NCBI RefSeq assembly: GCF_025907915.1
Contig: NZ_JAPAAF010000022.1
Location: forward strand, 1 to 64,000
Source of the DNA: Gaoshiqia sediminis
GTDB taxonomy: Bacteria > Bacteroidota > Bacteroidia > Bacteroidales > Prolixibacteraceae
Direction: 5' to 3'
Length of the DNA: 64,000 bases
A program made the translations under genes and the position numbers. The notes beneath the pieces were generated by a model. It saw nothing but the letters and a program-made list of their open reading frames with translations, searched no databases and was not told the DNA's origin. Below are positions 34,306 to 43,312 of this stretch, one piece after another. Each line of letters starts with the position of its first letter. The stretch's first letter is position 1.

Positions 34306-34387
34306 TTACTTAAGGAAGTGACTTCAATTACTTCCTTAAGTAACGATCGTCTTTTCCTTAAGTGACTTTCATTACTTCCTTAAGTAA
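34306..34387. repeat. Inverted/tandem ACTTAAGGAAGT array
   Basis: Four copies of an ACTTCCTTAAGT-type word alternate in orientation: TTACTTAAGGAAGT, TTACTTCCTTAAGTAA, TTCCTTAAGTGACT and TTACTTCCTTAAGTAA. They can form nested hairpins. The element is AT-rich, unlike the GC-rich arrays just before it, and has no similarity to them. Confidence 0.7.
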
Positions 34388-34597
34388 TTTCGGTTACATG
34401 GGCACAAGATTTTTTCGGGTGGCCGGACGTTTTAAAACGGGGCGGTAGTTCATGCCTGGCGAAGATCAGGAAGCAAAGACTAAGCCCTGCGCCGACCGCG
34501 GGGCAGGAAGTTCCGGATGACGGGCAGAGTCGCTGTAACTCTTATTCACTTCTTTTCGCCTGCGAGCCTTTTCTGGAAACGTAGCCCATCGGGCAAT

Positions 34598-34629
34598 AAA
34601 AAACCCGGAACTGGGAAGCTCCGGGTTTT
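34598..34629 (-). terminator. Intrinsic terminator after panD
   Basis: AACCCGGA (34602) pairs with TCCGGGTT (34620), with A/T runs on the outside, 20 bp beyond the panD stop on the minus strand. Confidence 0.85.
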
Positions 34630-34649
34630 CGCTATGTTTCAGCGTTTGT

Positions 34650-35000
34650 TTACACAATTCTGTTAGTCTCGATGTCGGGGAACACCAGCTTGGGCTTGAA
34701 CGATTTGGCTTCTTCGAAGTCCATCAGGGCATACGAAATGATGATGACCACATCGCCCACGGCCACTTTGCGGGCAGCCGGGCCGTTGAGGCAAATTACC
34801 CCCGAACCGCGTTTCCCTTTAATGACATAGGTTTCCAGGCGTTCACCGTTGTTGATGTTTACCACCTGTACTTTTTCGTTCTCGATCAAATTGGCAGCAT
34901 CCATCAAATCTTCATCAATGGTGATGCTTCCCACGTACTGCAAATTTGCTTCGGTAACAGTTACTTTGTGAATTTTCGATTTACAAACTTCAATATACAT
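34650..35000 (-). CDS. panD: Aspartate 1-decarboxylase proenzyme
   Basis: It makes beta-alanine for pantothenate. The 116-aa proenzyme keeps Lys9, His11, Tyr22 and the Gly24-Ser25 self-cleavage site (QYVGSITID) that yields the pyruvoyl cofactor, and [20 protein letters not shown]. Numbering matches E. coli PanD. It lies 6 bp after panC in a two-gene operon ending in an intrinsic terminator. No PanZ-like maturation factor is nearby. Confidence 0.97.
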   Translation of the reverse strand: MYIEVCKSKIHKVTVTEANLQYVGSITIDEDLMDAANLIENEKVQVVNINNGERLETYVIKGKRGSGVICLNGPAARKVAVGDVVIIISYALMDFEEAKSFKPKLVFPDIETNRIV

Positions 35001-35006
35001 TTTGCT

Positions 35007-35855
35007 TTAATTTATATTGAAAACCAGGTTATCAATTAATCGCACCTCTCCACAAAAAACAGCAATGCAAGCCACTTTGTTTACCGGGTCGCTCCACTGC
35101 TTCACCGGCGAGAGGGTTTCATCGTCCACGATTTCAAAATATTCCGTCTTCAGGTACGGGTTGGCATCAATCTGTTCAACCACCTGTCTTTTCAGTTCTT
35201 CTACGCTTAGGTTGGCGGCCATGTTTCCTGCTTCGGTCAGGGTTTTATAAATGCGGGCCGCATTTTTCCGTTGTTCCGGGCTCAGGCGTTGGTTGCGCGA
35301 GCTCATGGCCAGGCCGTCGGCTTCGCGAACGATGGGACAGGGAACGATTTCGACCGGCAAAGTTAATTGTTTTACCATGGCTTTTATAATCACCAGCTGC
35401 TGGAAGTCCTTCAGGCCGAAAAATGCCTTGTCGGGTTCCACCAGGTAAAACAGTTTGCTCACCACCTGGGCAACACCGTTGAAATGGCCCGGACGAAACC
35501 GGCCTTCCATCACTGTTTCGAGCTGGCCAAAGTCGAAATTACGGGTGTCGGGCTCGGGGTATATGGTATCGGCTTCGGGCGCAAAAACCAACTGGCAGGC
35601 AGTGGGTTCCAGCAAGGCCAGGTCGCGGTCCAGGTTGCGCGGGTACTTCTCCAGATCTTTCGGATCGTTAAATTGGGTGGGGTTCACAAATATGCTGACT
35701 ACCACAAAGTCGGTTTGTCTTCCGGCTTCGGCCACCAGCGACAGGTGACCGCAGTGAAGGGCGCCCATGGTGGGCACAAAACCAACCGTTTTGCCTCCTT
35801 CTTTCAGCTTCGCGATGTGCGACTTTAATTCGCTTATTTCCTTTACAACCAGCAT
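35007..35855 (-). CDS. panC: Pantothenate synthetase
   Basis: It joins pantoate and beta-alanine with ATP in the cytosol. The protein shows VPTMGALHCGHLSL with the HIGH-like His34/His37, FVNPTQFN, GRFRPGHFNGVAQVV, FGLKDFQQLVII and the KMSKS-like GLAMSSRNQ. Length of 282 aa is standard. It is the first gene of panC-panD and divergent from the GT5-like gene, a neighbourhood seen in other Bacteroidota. Confidence 0.97.
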   Translation of the reverse strand: MLVVKEISELKSHIAKLKEGGKTVGFVPTMGALHCGHLSLVAEAGRQTDFVVVSIFVNPTQFNDPKDLEKYPRNLDRDLALLEPTACQLVFAPEADTIYPEPDTRNFDFGQLETVMEGRFRPGHFNGVAQVVSKLFYLVEPDKAFFGLKDFQQLVIIKAMVKQLTLPVEIVPCPIVREADGLAMSSRNQRLSPEQRKNAARIYKTLTEAGNMAANLSVEELKRQVVEQIDANPYLKTEYFEIVDDETLSPVKQWSDPVNKVACIAVFCGEVRLIDNLVFNIN

Positions 35856-35952
35856 CTGGCAAAAAAATTAGGCTGCAAAGTAAATAAATAATTCAACACG
35901 AAGCCAACCAAGGCGGGCTTTCGATTTTTTCAAACAGCTGTAATCCCCTAAA

Positions 35953-35984
35953 ATTGAATATTCGCTATATTTTTATTAATTTTG
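35953..35984 (+). promoter_or_regulatory. Putative promoter of the GT5-like gene
   Basis: ATTG (35953-35956), N20, TAATTTTG (35977-35984) fits the Bacteroidota TTTG / TAnnTTTG promoter with one mismatch. The ATG is 24 nt further on. Confidence 0.55.
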
Positions 35985-36008
35985 GCCAATCAAATTCAGC
36001 ATATTTTC

Positions 36009-36812
36009 ATGGAAAAGAAAAGAGTCTTATTCATCTCTCAAGAAATTACCCCTTATCTCCCCGAATCAGAAATGTCCGTAAAATCACGTTTTTTACCGCA
36101 AGGTATTCAGGAAAAGGGTAGGGAAATTAGGACTTTTATGCCGCGGTATGGAAGTGTTAATGAACGAAGGAACCAACTGCATGAAGTCATTCGGTTGTCC
36201 GGGATGAACCTGGTGATCAATGATGCCGATCATCCTCTCATTATTAAGGTGGCCTCGATCCAGGCTGCCCGGATGCAGGTTTATTTTATTGATAATGAAG
36301 ACTATTTTCACCGAAAGCATGTCCTGAAAGATAGCAAGGGAAAAGAATTTGACGACAATGATGAGCGGGCTGTTTTTTTTGCGCGCGGCGTACTCGAAAC
36401 GGTCATCAAGCTGCGCTGGGCGCCCGACCTGATTCATTGTCACGGCTGGCTCACCTCGCTGGTGCCCCTGTACATCAAAAAAGCTTATCACGACGATCCG
36501 CTGTTTGCCAATTCGAAAGTCGTTTACTCGGTTTATAACGAAAACTTTAAGAAACCGTTAAATTCCAACGCCCGGCAAAATGTGCTGATTGACGGGATTG
36601 CCAACGAAGACGTGAAATTGCTGGAGGAACCTACCTACGAAAACATGTCGCGCCTGGGAATCGAATATGCTGACGGGGTTATCCAGGGCAGCGAAACGAT
36701 TAATCCGGCCTTGTCGGAGTACACACAGTCGCGCGATAAGTTATTTTTAAGTTACCATCCCGAGGAAACATACCTCGACGCTTACGATGAATTCTACGAA
36801 AAAGTATTTTAG
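36009..36812 (+). CDS. GT5-like glycogen/starch synthase N-domain protein
   Basis: The 267-aa protein matches only the N-terminal Rossmann domain of glycogen synthases (KKRVLFISQEITPYLPES, IQEKGREIRTFMPRYGSV, APDLIHCHGWLTSLVPLYIK). The C-terminal GT1-type half that carries donor-binding and catalytic residues is absent, and the KxGG motif expected after the first strand is replaced by PESEMS. It is probably not a synthase. I start at the ATG at 36009 because MEKKRVLFIS is the usual start; one 27 bp upstream exists. It ends in a terminator. Such short homologues next to panC are common in Bacteroidota, to my knowledge. Confidence 0.75.
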   Translation: MEKKRVLFISQEITPYLPESEMSVKSRFLPQGIQEKGREIRTFMPRYGSVNERRNQLHEVIRLSGMNLVINDADHPLIIKVASIQAARMQVYFIDNEDYFHRKHVLKDSKGKEFDDNDERAVFFARGVLETVIKLRWAPDLIHCHGWLTSLVPLYIKKAYHDDPLFANSKVVYSVYNENFKKPLNSNARQNVLIDGIANEDVKLLEEPTYENMSRLGIEYADGVIQGSETINPALSEYTQSRDKLFLSYHPEETYLDAYDEFYEKVF

Positions 36813-36814
36813 AT

Positions 36815-36835
36815 CCGGCCTTTTGCCGGGGTTTT
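36815..36835 (+). terminator. Intrinsic terminator after GT5-like gene
   Basis: CCGGC-CTTTT-GCCGG is followed by GGTTTT, 3 bp after the stop codon. Confidence 0.75.
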
Positions 36836-37124
36836 AATGTCCTGTAATTAAGCAGGGTAGTGTGTTTTTTTATCTTGCTTTGTTGCTTGTGGTGCTTAAC
36901 GGATACCGGCTGTTACCCATGGTTGACTTTTCTGCTGTCATGCAAAAAAGTGCCTCCGAGCCTGAATGGCCGTTGACGAATTCGGAATATTGTTGGATAT
37001 TAGTTGAAGATTTTGACGGGCTAAACCGGGAGAACCGGTACCCGGAATTTTTTAGGAAGTTAAACCGAAACAGTTGAGAGGTGTGTTGGCAGCGCCCCGG
37101 GCATGTTTCCAAAATAGAACAGAT
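36836..37124. other. Leader region of glmS, no gene seen
   Basis: An open frame of about 70 codons (36862-37077) has a hydrophobic start but no family features. No glmS ribozyme-like core is recognisable. I find only AT-rich leader sequence. Confidence 0.5.
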
Positions 37125-38963
37125 ATGTGCGGAATAGTTGGATATATCGGCGATAAAAATGTTTATCCGATCCTGATCAAAGGATTGCAACGACTGGAAT
37201 ACCGGGGATATGATTCTGCCGGTATTGCTATTTATAATTCAGATCTGAAAACCTATAAGAAGAAAGGCAAGGTTAGCGACCTGGAAACTTTCGTGGCCGA
37301 CAAAGACATTACCGGCCACGTGGGGATCGGGCATACGCGCTGGGCAACGCACGGCGAACCCAACGATGTAAACGCACACCCGCACACCTCCATGCACGGC
37401 AATTTTGTGCTGGTGCACAACGGTATCATTGAAAACTATGCTGAGCTGAAAAAGGACCTGACCGGCAAAGGTTATGTTTTTCAAACGGAAACCGACACCG
37501 AAGTGCTGGTCAACCTGATAGAATATTTTTACAGCCTCGACGAGGTGGACAATGCCGAGCTGGCCGTTCGCCTGGCGCTGAGCAAAGTGGTGGGTGCCTA
37601 CGGGATTGTCGTTCTTTGCAAAAACGAAAAGCACCGCATCATTGCAGCACGCCTGGGCAGTCCGCTGGTGATCGGCATCGGGCAGGGCGAATATTTCCTG
37701 GCTTCGGATGCCAGCCCGATTGTAGAATACACCGACAGCGTGATCTACATGAACGACGGCGATGTGGCTGTGATTGAGAAAAACAGCCTGACACTGAAAA
37801 CCGTGGACAACGATCCCGCCAACTTTAAGGTAACCAAGGTGGACCTGAGCATCGGCGATCTGGAGAAAGGCGACTTTGAGCATTACATGCTGAAAGAGAT
37901 TTTCGAGCAACCCAAAACGATCCAGGATACTTACCGCGGACGCATCAAAGCCGACCAGAAAGAGATTGTGCTGGGCGGTTTGCTCGATGTTTTCCCCAAA
38001 ATTGTGAATGCCAACCGGATTATCATCATTGGTTGCGGCACCTCGTGGCATGCAGCCCTGGTGGCCGAATACCTGATTGAAGAATACGCGCGCATCCCCG
38101 TGGAGGTGGAATACGCCTCCGAATTCCGGTACCGCAAACCGATCATTAACCCCGGCGACGTGGTGATGGCCATCAGCCAGAGCGGCGAAACGGCCGACAC
38201 GCTGGCAGCCCTGAAAATGGCCAAAGCGCAGGGCGCCCTCATCCTGGGCATCTGCAATGTGGTGGGGTCGAGCATTGCCCGCGAAACCGATGCCGGCGTT
38301 TATACCCATGCAGGCACCGAAATCGGTGTGGCTTCTACCAAAGCCTTTACCGCGCAGGTTACCGTGCTCACGCTGTTTGCCTTCAAGCTGGCCAAGGAAC
38401 GCGGAAAAATCAGCCAGGAATTGTACGAACAGCTGATTGGCGAAATGCTGGCCATCCCCGATAAGGTGCAGACCATCCTGTTGTCGCACCCCAACATCAA
38501 GAAGGTAGCTGAAAAATATAAAGACGCCATCAATGCCCTGTACCTGGGGCGTGGCTATCTGTTCCCGGTAGCCCTGGAAGGCGCCCTCAAGCTGAAAGAG
38601 ATTTCGTATATGCATGCCGAAGGTTACGCGGCCGGCGAAATGAAACACGGCCCCATCGCGTTGGTGGACGACAACCTGCCGGTGGTGGTGGTTTCGGCCA
38701 AAGACAGCTACTACGAGAAAGTGGTCAGCAACATCCAGGAGGTGAAAGCCCGCAAGGGAAATGTTATTGCCGTGGTGACCGAAGACGACAACGGCTTGCG
38801 CAACATGGCCAACGACCTCTTCGAGGTTCCTGAATCGCACCCGGCCGTGGCTGCCCTGCTGGCGGTGGTGCCCTTGCAATTGTTTGCTTATTACATCGCG
38901 GTGATGCGTGGTTGCAACGTGGACCAACCCCGGAACCTGGCCAAATCGGTTACGGTAGAGTAA
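37125..38963 (+). CDS. glmS: Glutamine-fructose-6-phosphate aminotransferase (isomerizing)
   Basis: It makes glucosamine-6-phosphate, the entry to amino-sugar and peptidoglycan synthesis. I start at 37125 because the mature enzyme needs Cys2 (MCGIVGYIGD) as N-terminal nucleophile. The glutaminase domain shows RLEYRGYDSAG, HTRWATHG and NAHPHTS. Two SIS domains follow (IIGCGTSWHAALV, ISQSGETADTLAAL, STKAFTAQV), and the end DQPRNLAKSVTVE is canonical. Length of 612 aa is standard. It appears monocistronic. Confidence 0.97.
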   Translation: MCGIVGYIGDKNVYPILIKGLQRLEYRGYDSAGIAIYNSDLKTYKKKGKVSDLETFVADKDITGHVGIGHTRWATHGEPNDVNAHPHTSMHGNFVLVHNGIIENYAELKKDLTGKGYVFQTETDTEVLVNLIEYFYSLDEVDNAELAVRLALSKVVGAYGIVVLCKNEKHRIIAARLGSPLVIGIGQGEYFLASDASPIVEYTDSVIYMNDGDVAVIEKNSLTLKTVDNDPANFKVTKVDLSIGDLEKGDFEHYMLKEIFEQPKTIQDTYRGRIKADQKEIVLGGLLDVFPKIVNANRIIIIGCGTSWHAALVAEYLIEEYARIPVEVEYASEFRYRKPIINPGDVVMAISQSGETADTLAALKMAKAQGALILGICNVVGSSIARETDAGVYTHAGTEIGVASTKAFTAQVTVLTLFAFKLAKERGKISQELYEQLIGEMLAIPDKVQTILLSHPNIKKVAEKYKDAINALYLGRGYLFPVALEGALKLKEISYMHAEGYAAGEMKHGPIALVDDNLPVVVVSAKDSYYEKVVSNIQEVKARKGNVIAVVTEDDNGLRNMANDLFEVPESHPAVAALLAVVPLQLFAYYIAVMRGCNVDQPRNLAKSVTVE

Positions 38964-39082
38964 GGGTTCACTTCTATACGGGATAAATTACGACAAACCT
39001 TCCGTCGGTTGCGGAATGAATTTGTATGTTTGCACCGGGCTGTCAAAATTTTTAGCTTGACGCTGTCAATCAGTTTATTTGC

Positions 39083-40918
39083 ATGAACAGGATACTTTCA
39101 ATACTGATACTTGGTTACCTGGCCTACCTGGTATTTACCACTTCGTGCGCCAATCCGGGAATGCCAACCGGGGGCGATAAAGACTCCATTCCGCCGGTGG
39201 TGGTGAAAACCCTTCCGGGCATGAATGCGCGGATGTACCAGGAACAAACAGTGAACATCACTTTTGATGAGTTTGTTATTGCCGACGAGGTAAGCAGCAA
39301 GCTGGTGGTTTCGCCGCCTCTGGAGAAGAAACCACTGGTGAAAACCAAGTCGAAAACCCTGATCGTTGACCTGGGGCCCGATTTGAAACCGAACACCACC
39401 TATTCGCTCGACTTTAAAGATGCGATTGCCGACAATAACGAGAAGAACCCGCTGGAGAATTTCCGCTTTTCGTTTTCTACCGGGGAAGCGTTCGACACAC
39501 TGGAGGTGGGCGGCTATGTACGCCTGGCCGAAAATATGGAGCCTGTTGGCGACATCCTGGTTGTGCTGCATGCGCTGGACAGTCTTTCCGCTTTTCGTGA
39601 CAGCATTCCGAATTATATTGCCAAAACCGATGAGGAAGGCTTTTTCCTGATTTCGAATGTGGCATCAGGCAATTATCGACTGTATGCAATCGAAGATGCC
39701 GATAACAGCCTCACGTTCAATCAGCCGGGCGAGATGATCGCCTTTTACGATTCGCTGGTTGTACCGCAGTTCCCGGTCAGCGCACCCTTGTCGGCCGATA
39801 GCCTGCTGGCTCCTGCGCAGTTTAACTCCAAGCCGTTTTACCTCTTGCTGTATGCCGAGGAGGTGTTTGACCAGTTTCTGGATAACTCGAAACGCGACCG
39901 GGCCAATCTGTGCAATTTTTATTTTTCCGAATCGCTAACCGACTCCTTTCAACTGAATTTGTTGTCGCCAAAACCAACCCCCAACTGGTCGCAGCTGGAA
40001 TTCGGCACCCGCCGCGATACCGTTTCGCTTTGGATAAACGACACCATCCTGAGCAAATCGGATACGCTGAAGTTTGAGCTTAAGTACCAGGTGCACGACA
40101 GCCTGAAAAACCTGGTGATGACAGCAGATACATTGGAAATGGTCTATAAGCAGCCCGAGCAGAAGGAACGTAAAAGAAGGCCTGAAAAAGAAACGCAGAA
40201 GGTGCAGCATTTTACGTTTAAACAAAATGCCCGGGATCCGTTTGATGTGTACAATCCCTTGCGGATTGAAGCCCCGGAGCCTCTGGCCGGCTTCGACCAG
40301 TCGAAAGTGGCGCTGTACCAGCTGGTGGATACCGTGGAACAACGCCTGGATGTGGCATTGATACCCGACACCACTTCAACACGGAAATTCCGGATCGACT
40401 ATCCCTGGGAGTTTGAGGGACAATACCGGGTGGAAATTGATTCGGCAGCTGCTTATACATACAGTGGGCAGCCCTCGAACCGGTTGAATCAGAAATTTAA
40501 GATCCAGAAGGAAGGGTACTACGCCAAAATCATATTGGCCATTTCCAATCTGCCGGGAAATAGCATGGTGCAGTTGCTAAAAAATACCGATAAAGAGGAA
40601 TTGGTCCTGCAAACACCCATCCGGGCTGACGGAGAGATTGAGTTTCCGTTCCTGAAACCGGAGAAGTACAAGATCCGGCTGATTGTTGACCGAAACGATA
40701 ATGGGCGCTGGGATACCGGTAGCATCGAGGAATGGAAACAGCCCGAACGGGTTGTCTATTATCCGAAAATTCTGAAACTGCGCTCCAATTTTGAGGTGCG
40801 CGAAAGTTGGGCTCTCCCTGCCGATATTCAATATGGAAAGGAACTGATTGATGAAGACGAGGATGCCAAAGATGCAAAACGTACCAAAGGCAAAAGACCT
40901 GCTGCGGGAACGCGTTAA
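39083..40918 (+). CDS. Big_5 Ig-like domain lipoprotein, Bacteroidota-specific
   Basis: The 611-aa protein has a lipoprotein signal (LVFTTSC, Cys22) followed by ANPGMPTGGDKDSIPP, the typical start of a widespread Bacteroidota family with an N-terminal SbsA/Big_5 Ig domain (TVNITFDEFVIADEV, LKPNTTYSLDF). A carboxypeptidase-regulatory-like segment follows (EVGGYVRLAENMEPVGDILV), then a long region with a second such beta-domain near the end (IRLIVDRNDNGRWDTG). It is probably a periplasmic or outer-membrane scaffold of unknown role. Its 3' end overlaps the next gene by 71 bp if that gene starts at its first ATG. Confidence 0.8.
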   Translation: MNRILSILILGYLAYLVFTTSCANPGMPTGGDKDSIPPVVVKTLPGMNARMYQEQTVNITFDEFVIADEVSSKLVVSPPLEKKPLVKTKSKTLIVDLGPDLKPNTTYSLDFKDAIADNNEKNPLENFRFSFSTGEAFDTLEVGGYVRLAENMEPVGDILVVLHALDSLSAFRDSIPNYIAKTDEEGFFLISNVASGNYRLYAIEDADNSLTFNQPGEMIAFYDSLVVPQFPVSAPLSADSLLAPAQFNSKPFYLLLYAEEVFDQFLDNSKRDRANLCNFYFSESLTDSFQLNLLSPKPTPNWSQLEFGTRRDTVSLWINDTILSKSDTLKFELKYQVHDSLKNLVMTADTLEMVYKQPEQKERKRRPEKETQKVQHFTFKQNARDPFDVYNPLRIEAPEPLAGFDQSKVALYQLVDTVEQRLDVALIPDTTSTRKFRIDYPWEFEGQYRVEIDSAAAYTYSGQPSNRLNQKFKIQKEGYYAKIILAISNLPGNSMVQLLKNTDKEELVLQTPIRADGEIEFPFLKPEKYKIRLIVDRNDNGRWDTGSIEEWKQPERVVYYPKILKLRSNFEVRESWALPADIQYGKELIDEDEDAKDAKRTKGKRPAAGTR

Positions 40919-41735
40919 GTCAATCTGGCAGATCCTGTTGCTGGCATCGTTGCTGTTGGCTGGTCTGCGTCCGGCCCAAGGTCAAGCCCAGTCGCTGCCT
41001 TTTGGTGTTGGCGAATCCGCGCGGTACGGTGCTTATTACAACTGGCACTTCATCTGGATCAATGCCGGGGAGGTCGTTTTCAGCTGCGACACCCTTTCGC
41101 ACCGGGGACGGCCAGCCTGGAACTTTCGGGCGATCGGGAAAACCTACAAAGCATACGATGTTTTTTACTCGGTGCGCGATACCTTCGAATCGGTGGTTTC
41201 GTACCCTGAATTTAAGCCGGTTTGGTTTCGCCGTGCGGTTAATCACGGGCAGGGGCATTCATCGCATGAATATGATTTCGATGTGAAATCGGCGAAAATA
41301 TTTTCGAAAATCCACCGCGAAGACGAAAAACCGTTTACCGACCAGCTTCATTATAAACCGGAGGTGCTGGATTTGCTGAGCACGGCCTACCGTTTCCGCA
41401 GTTACGACTTCGATCGGATGACGGAGGGGCGAAAAGTTAATTTCTCCATGCTGGTTGATAATAAGATTGAAGATTTGTACTTTCGGTACCGGGGCACCGA
41501 AGAAGTAAAAACCCGTAACGGGCGCAAGTTTCAATGCCACCGCATTTCGGTTTGGTTGTTGGAGGGCGACTTTTTCCCGGCAGGCGAGTACATGCAAATA
41601 TGGTTCACGGCTGATAAAAACAGGCTGCCCATTATGGTTGAAACAAAAATTAAAATTGGCTCGGTGAAGGCCGTTTTTCTGGATGCCTTGCAACTGAAAT
41701 ACCCGCTGGAGGCCGAAACCGGGTTGAAAAATTAA
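40848..41735 (+). CDS. DUF3108 envelope protein
   Basis: The protein has a signal-like segment (WQILLLASLLLAG, then AQGQAQ) and a DUF3108 beta-barrel-like body: FGVGESARYGAYYNWHFIWINAGEV, YKAYDVFYSVRDTFESVV, and a C-terminal PIMVETKIKIGSVKAVF. It is predicted periplasmic or outer-membrane; function is unknown. Several in-frame Mets lie near the start (40848, 40863, 40872), all inside the end of the previous gene, so the two are likely translationally coupled. The exact start is uncertain. Confidence 0.8.
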   Translation: MMKTRMPKMQNVPKAKDLLRERVKSIWQILLLASLLLAGLRPAQGQAQSLPFGVGESARYGAYYNWHFIWINAGEVVFSCDTLSHRGRPAWNFRAIGKTYKAYDVFYSVRDTFESVVSYPEFKPVWFRRAVNHGQGHSSHEYDFDVKSAKIFSKIHREDEKPFTDQLHYKPEVLDLLSTAYRFRSYDFDRMTEGRKVNFSMLVDNKIEDLYFRYRGTEEVKTRNGRKFQCHRISVWLLEGDFFPAGEYMQIWFTADKNRLPIMVETKIKIGSVKAVFLDALQLKYPLEAETGLKN

Positions 41736-41797
41736 ACTGGAAAAGTTTGTCCCGGTCAGGAAATTGAAATATCACGCACAAAAATAAAACACGAATT

Positions 41798-42091
41798 ATG
41801 GCAAATCTTAGGAATTTGAAAAAGGACATCGACTTTTTGGTCGGACAAGTTGTTCTGGATTGTTTTGAGTATATCCATGCTGTTGACGGGGCTGATCGCG
41901 AAGGCGCCTACGAAATTATTGCCGACGTACTGGGCTTGCGCAATAACCTCCGTAACCGGGTAAACCATCCGGATGGAAAAGACAACCCGGGAATGGTGAA
42001 GAAATTCTACCACAAAGTGGGGCAGGATTTGGTGGAAGGTTGCGACAAAGCTTACGACCAGCTCAATAAGCTGATTGGTCAGGCTTCTTAA
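41798..42091 (+). CDS. Small conserved hypothetical protein
   Basis: The 97-aa, mostly helical, acidic cytosolic protein starts MANLRNLKKDIDFLVGQVV and has an LRNNLRNRVNHPDGKDNP centre. It resembles a small Bacteroidota family without assigned function. A short gap of 62 bp after the DUF3108 gene makes co-transcription possible. I cannot name a role. Confidence 0.75.
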   Translation: MANLRNLKKDIDFLVGQVVLDCFEYIHAVDGADREGAYEIIADVLGLRNNLRNRVNHPDGKDNPGMVKKFYHKVGQDLVEGCDKAYDQLNKLIGQAS

Positions 42092-42160
42092 GTCCGGGCA
42101 CATTTTCCTTTAAACGATATTTGAATATCCGGTTGCTTTCCTGCGCGGGGATTTTTACTG

Positions 42161-42190
42161 TCATTCATTGTCATTCATTGTCATTCATTG
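42161..42190. repeat. Three exact TCATTCATTG tandem repeats
   Basis: Three identical 10-bp units are followed by a TTTTTCATCA variant and AATGACC / AATGACC words. They lie between convergent genes 41798 and 42276. Confidence 0.8.
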
Positions 42191-42275
42191 TTTTTCATCA
42201 CTAAATGACCATGAATGACCACTTAATCCCACATTCTTCCTTCGATAAGGCAACATCCCGGATACTCCATAAGCT

Positions 42276-42668
42276 TTACTTTTGGCTGACCAGCGTCAGC
42301 GTTTTGTCGGCAATGGTTTTTCCGTCCAGGATGGTGATCAGCCGCCAGGGACCGAGCTTGTCGTGGAGCGGTTCCCACACACAGTCCCCCAGAAAGAATT
42401 CGTACTCGTTGCTGTGGATGTAAACTTCGCCGGTAAAATCGGGGGCCGGTTGGCCGTTTTCATCGTTAAAAGGCGGATGGATGATGCGAAAGTCCAGCTT
42501 CGTGCCACGGGCTTTTTTAATTTTGAGGATGTAGCCAAATTCGGTGCCGATTTCTGCCTCAATATGGTCGGTGATATTCAGGATGCGGGGAAGTTCCTTG
42601 CTGGTTTTGTCCCAGCGTGAATATTCGCCATAACTGTACAATTCAACTTCAATTTTCTTTTTAGTCAA
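42276..42668 (-). CDS. Conserved hypothetical protein (DUF3859-like)
   Basis: The 130-aa protein starts TKKKIEVELYSYGEY and has TDHIEAEIGTEFGYILKIKK, IIHPPFNDENGQ, and YEFFLGDCVWEPLHDKLGPW. It is predicted to be a single all-beta domain without signal peptide. The pattern resembles DUF3859 proteins of Bacteroidota as I remember them. Role unknown; monocistronic, divergent from the His-rich gene. Confidence 0.65.
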   Translation of the reverse strand: MTKKKIEVELYSYGEYSRWDKTSKELPRILNITDHIEAEIGTEFGYILKIKKARGTKLDFRIIHPPFNDENGQPAPDFTGEVYIHSNEYEFFLGDCVWEPLHDKLGPWRLITILDGKTIADKTLTLVSQK

Positions 42669-42709
42669 AACGTTACATTAATTTTTATCTTCTTTTTACG
42701 AAGAATGAA

Positions 42710-42739
42710 TTTAAATAATGCGGTCAAATGCTATATTTG
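42710..42739 (+). promoter_or_regulatory. Putative promoter of the His-rich gene
   Basis: TTTA (42710-42713), N18, TATATTTG (42732-42739), 12 nt before the ATG, gives a very short leader. Confidence 0.5.
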
Positions 42740-42751
42740 TCAGCATAAATA

Positions 42752-43111
42752 ATGAAGCCTGTCCGCAAATATATAAAACAATTTATTCTGCTGTTTTTGC
42801 CGGTTTACCTGTTGTTGCTGGCAAATTCGATGCTGAATATGCACGTTCACGTGTTGTCGAACGGTATGGTCGTGCGTCATGCACACCCTTTTGGGCACGA
42901 TCAGGAGCATGATCAGGAATCGCATAGCCACAGCGGCAAGGAATATTCGTTTTATGAAGGTTTCTACCTCGATTATTGCGATACGGCGGAACCTCTGCCT
43001 GTGCTTCAGCAATTAATTATTAAAGAGGAAATTGCCGGGAAACCGGTTTCGCCCAATTATCGCTTTGAGCTTTCTGCTTTGTTCCCGCTTCGGGGACCTC
43101 CAGCCTGTTAG
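42752..43111 (+). CDS. Histidine-rich secreted or membrane-anchored small protein
   Basis: The 119-aa protein has a hydrophobic N-terminal segment (FILLFLPVYLLLLANS). A His-rich stretch follows with MHVHV, VVRHAHPFGHD and ESHSHSG, about nine His within 40 residues. It ends with LRGPPAC. The layout suggests a periplasmic metal binder or sensor. It lies 201 bp upstream of a TonB-dependent receptor on the same strand, and I infer a shared metal-uptake role. No named family is recognised. Confidence 0.7.
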   Translation: MKPVRKYIKQFILLFLPVYLLLLANSMLNMHVHVLSNGMVVRHAHPFGHDQEHDQESHSHSGKEYSFYEGFYLDYCDTAEPLPVLQQLIIKEEIAGKPVSPNYRFELSALFPLRGPPAC

Positions 43112-43312
43112 TTTTTTCGTCCAACTCTTCTTTTGGGTAGAATATCCCAACTTCTTGGGATTGCAGGGCCATTTGTCCGAACTTACTTTTGTCCCTGTAT
43201 TCAATGACCATTTGTTCGGATGAACATGGCGACTGAGAGAGTTGAATCCGTTAATGTCAAATTTTTGTGCAGCCATTAAGCGGCTGGCAAATTCATCCTT
43301 TTTTAACCCGAT

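Noticed and set aside
36862-37077. Small hydrophobic open frame upstream of glmS
   Set aside because: There is no family similarity, ribosome-binding site or promoter; it lies in the glmS leader.
37239-38927. 562-codon open frame antisense to glmS
   Set aside because: glmS is certain on the other strand; the antisense product is His/Val-rich nonsense without domains.
43112-43312. Possible cobalamin or other riboswitch before the TonB receptor
   Set aside because: No conserved riboswitch core could be recognised; only short direct repeats (CCATTTGTCCG-like) and a weak hairpin are seen.
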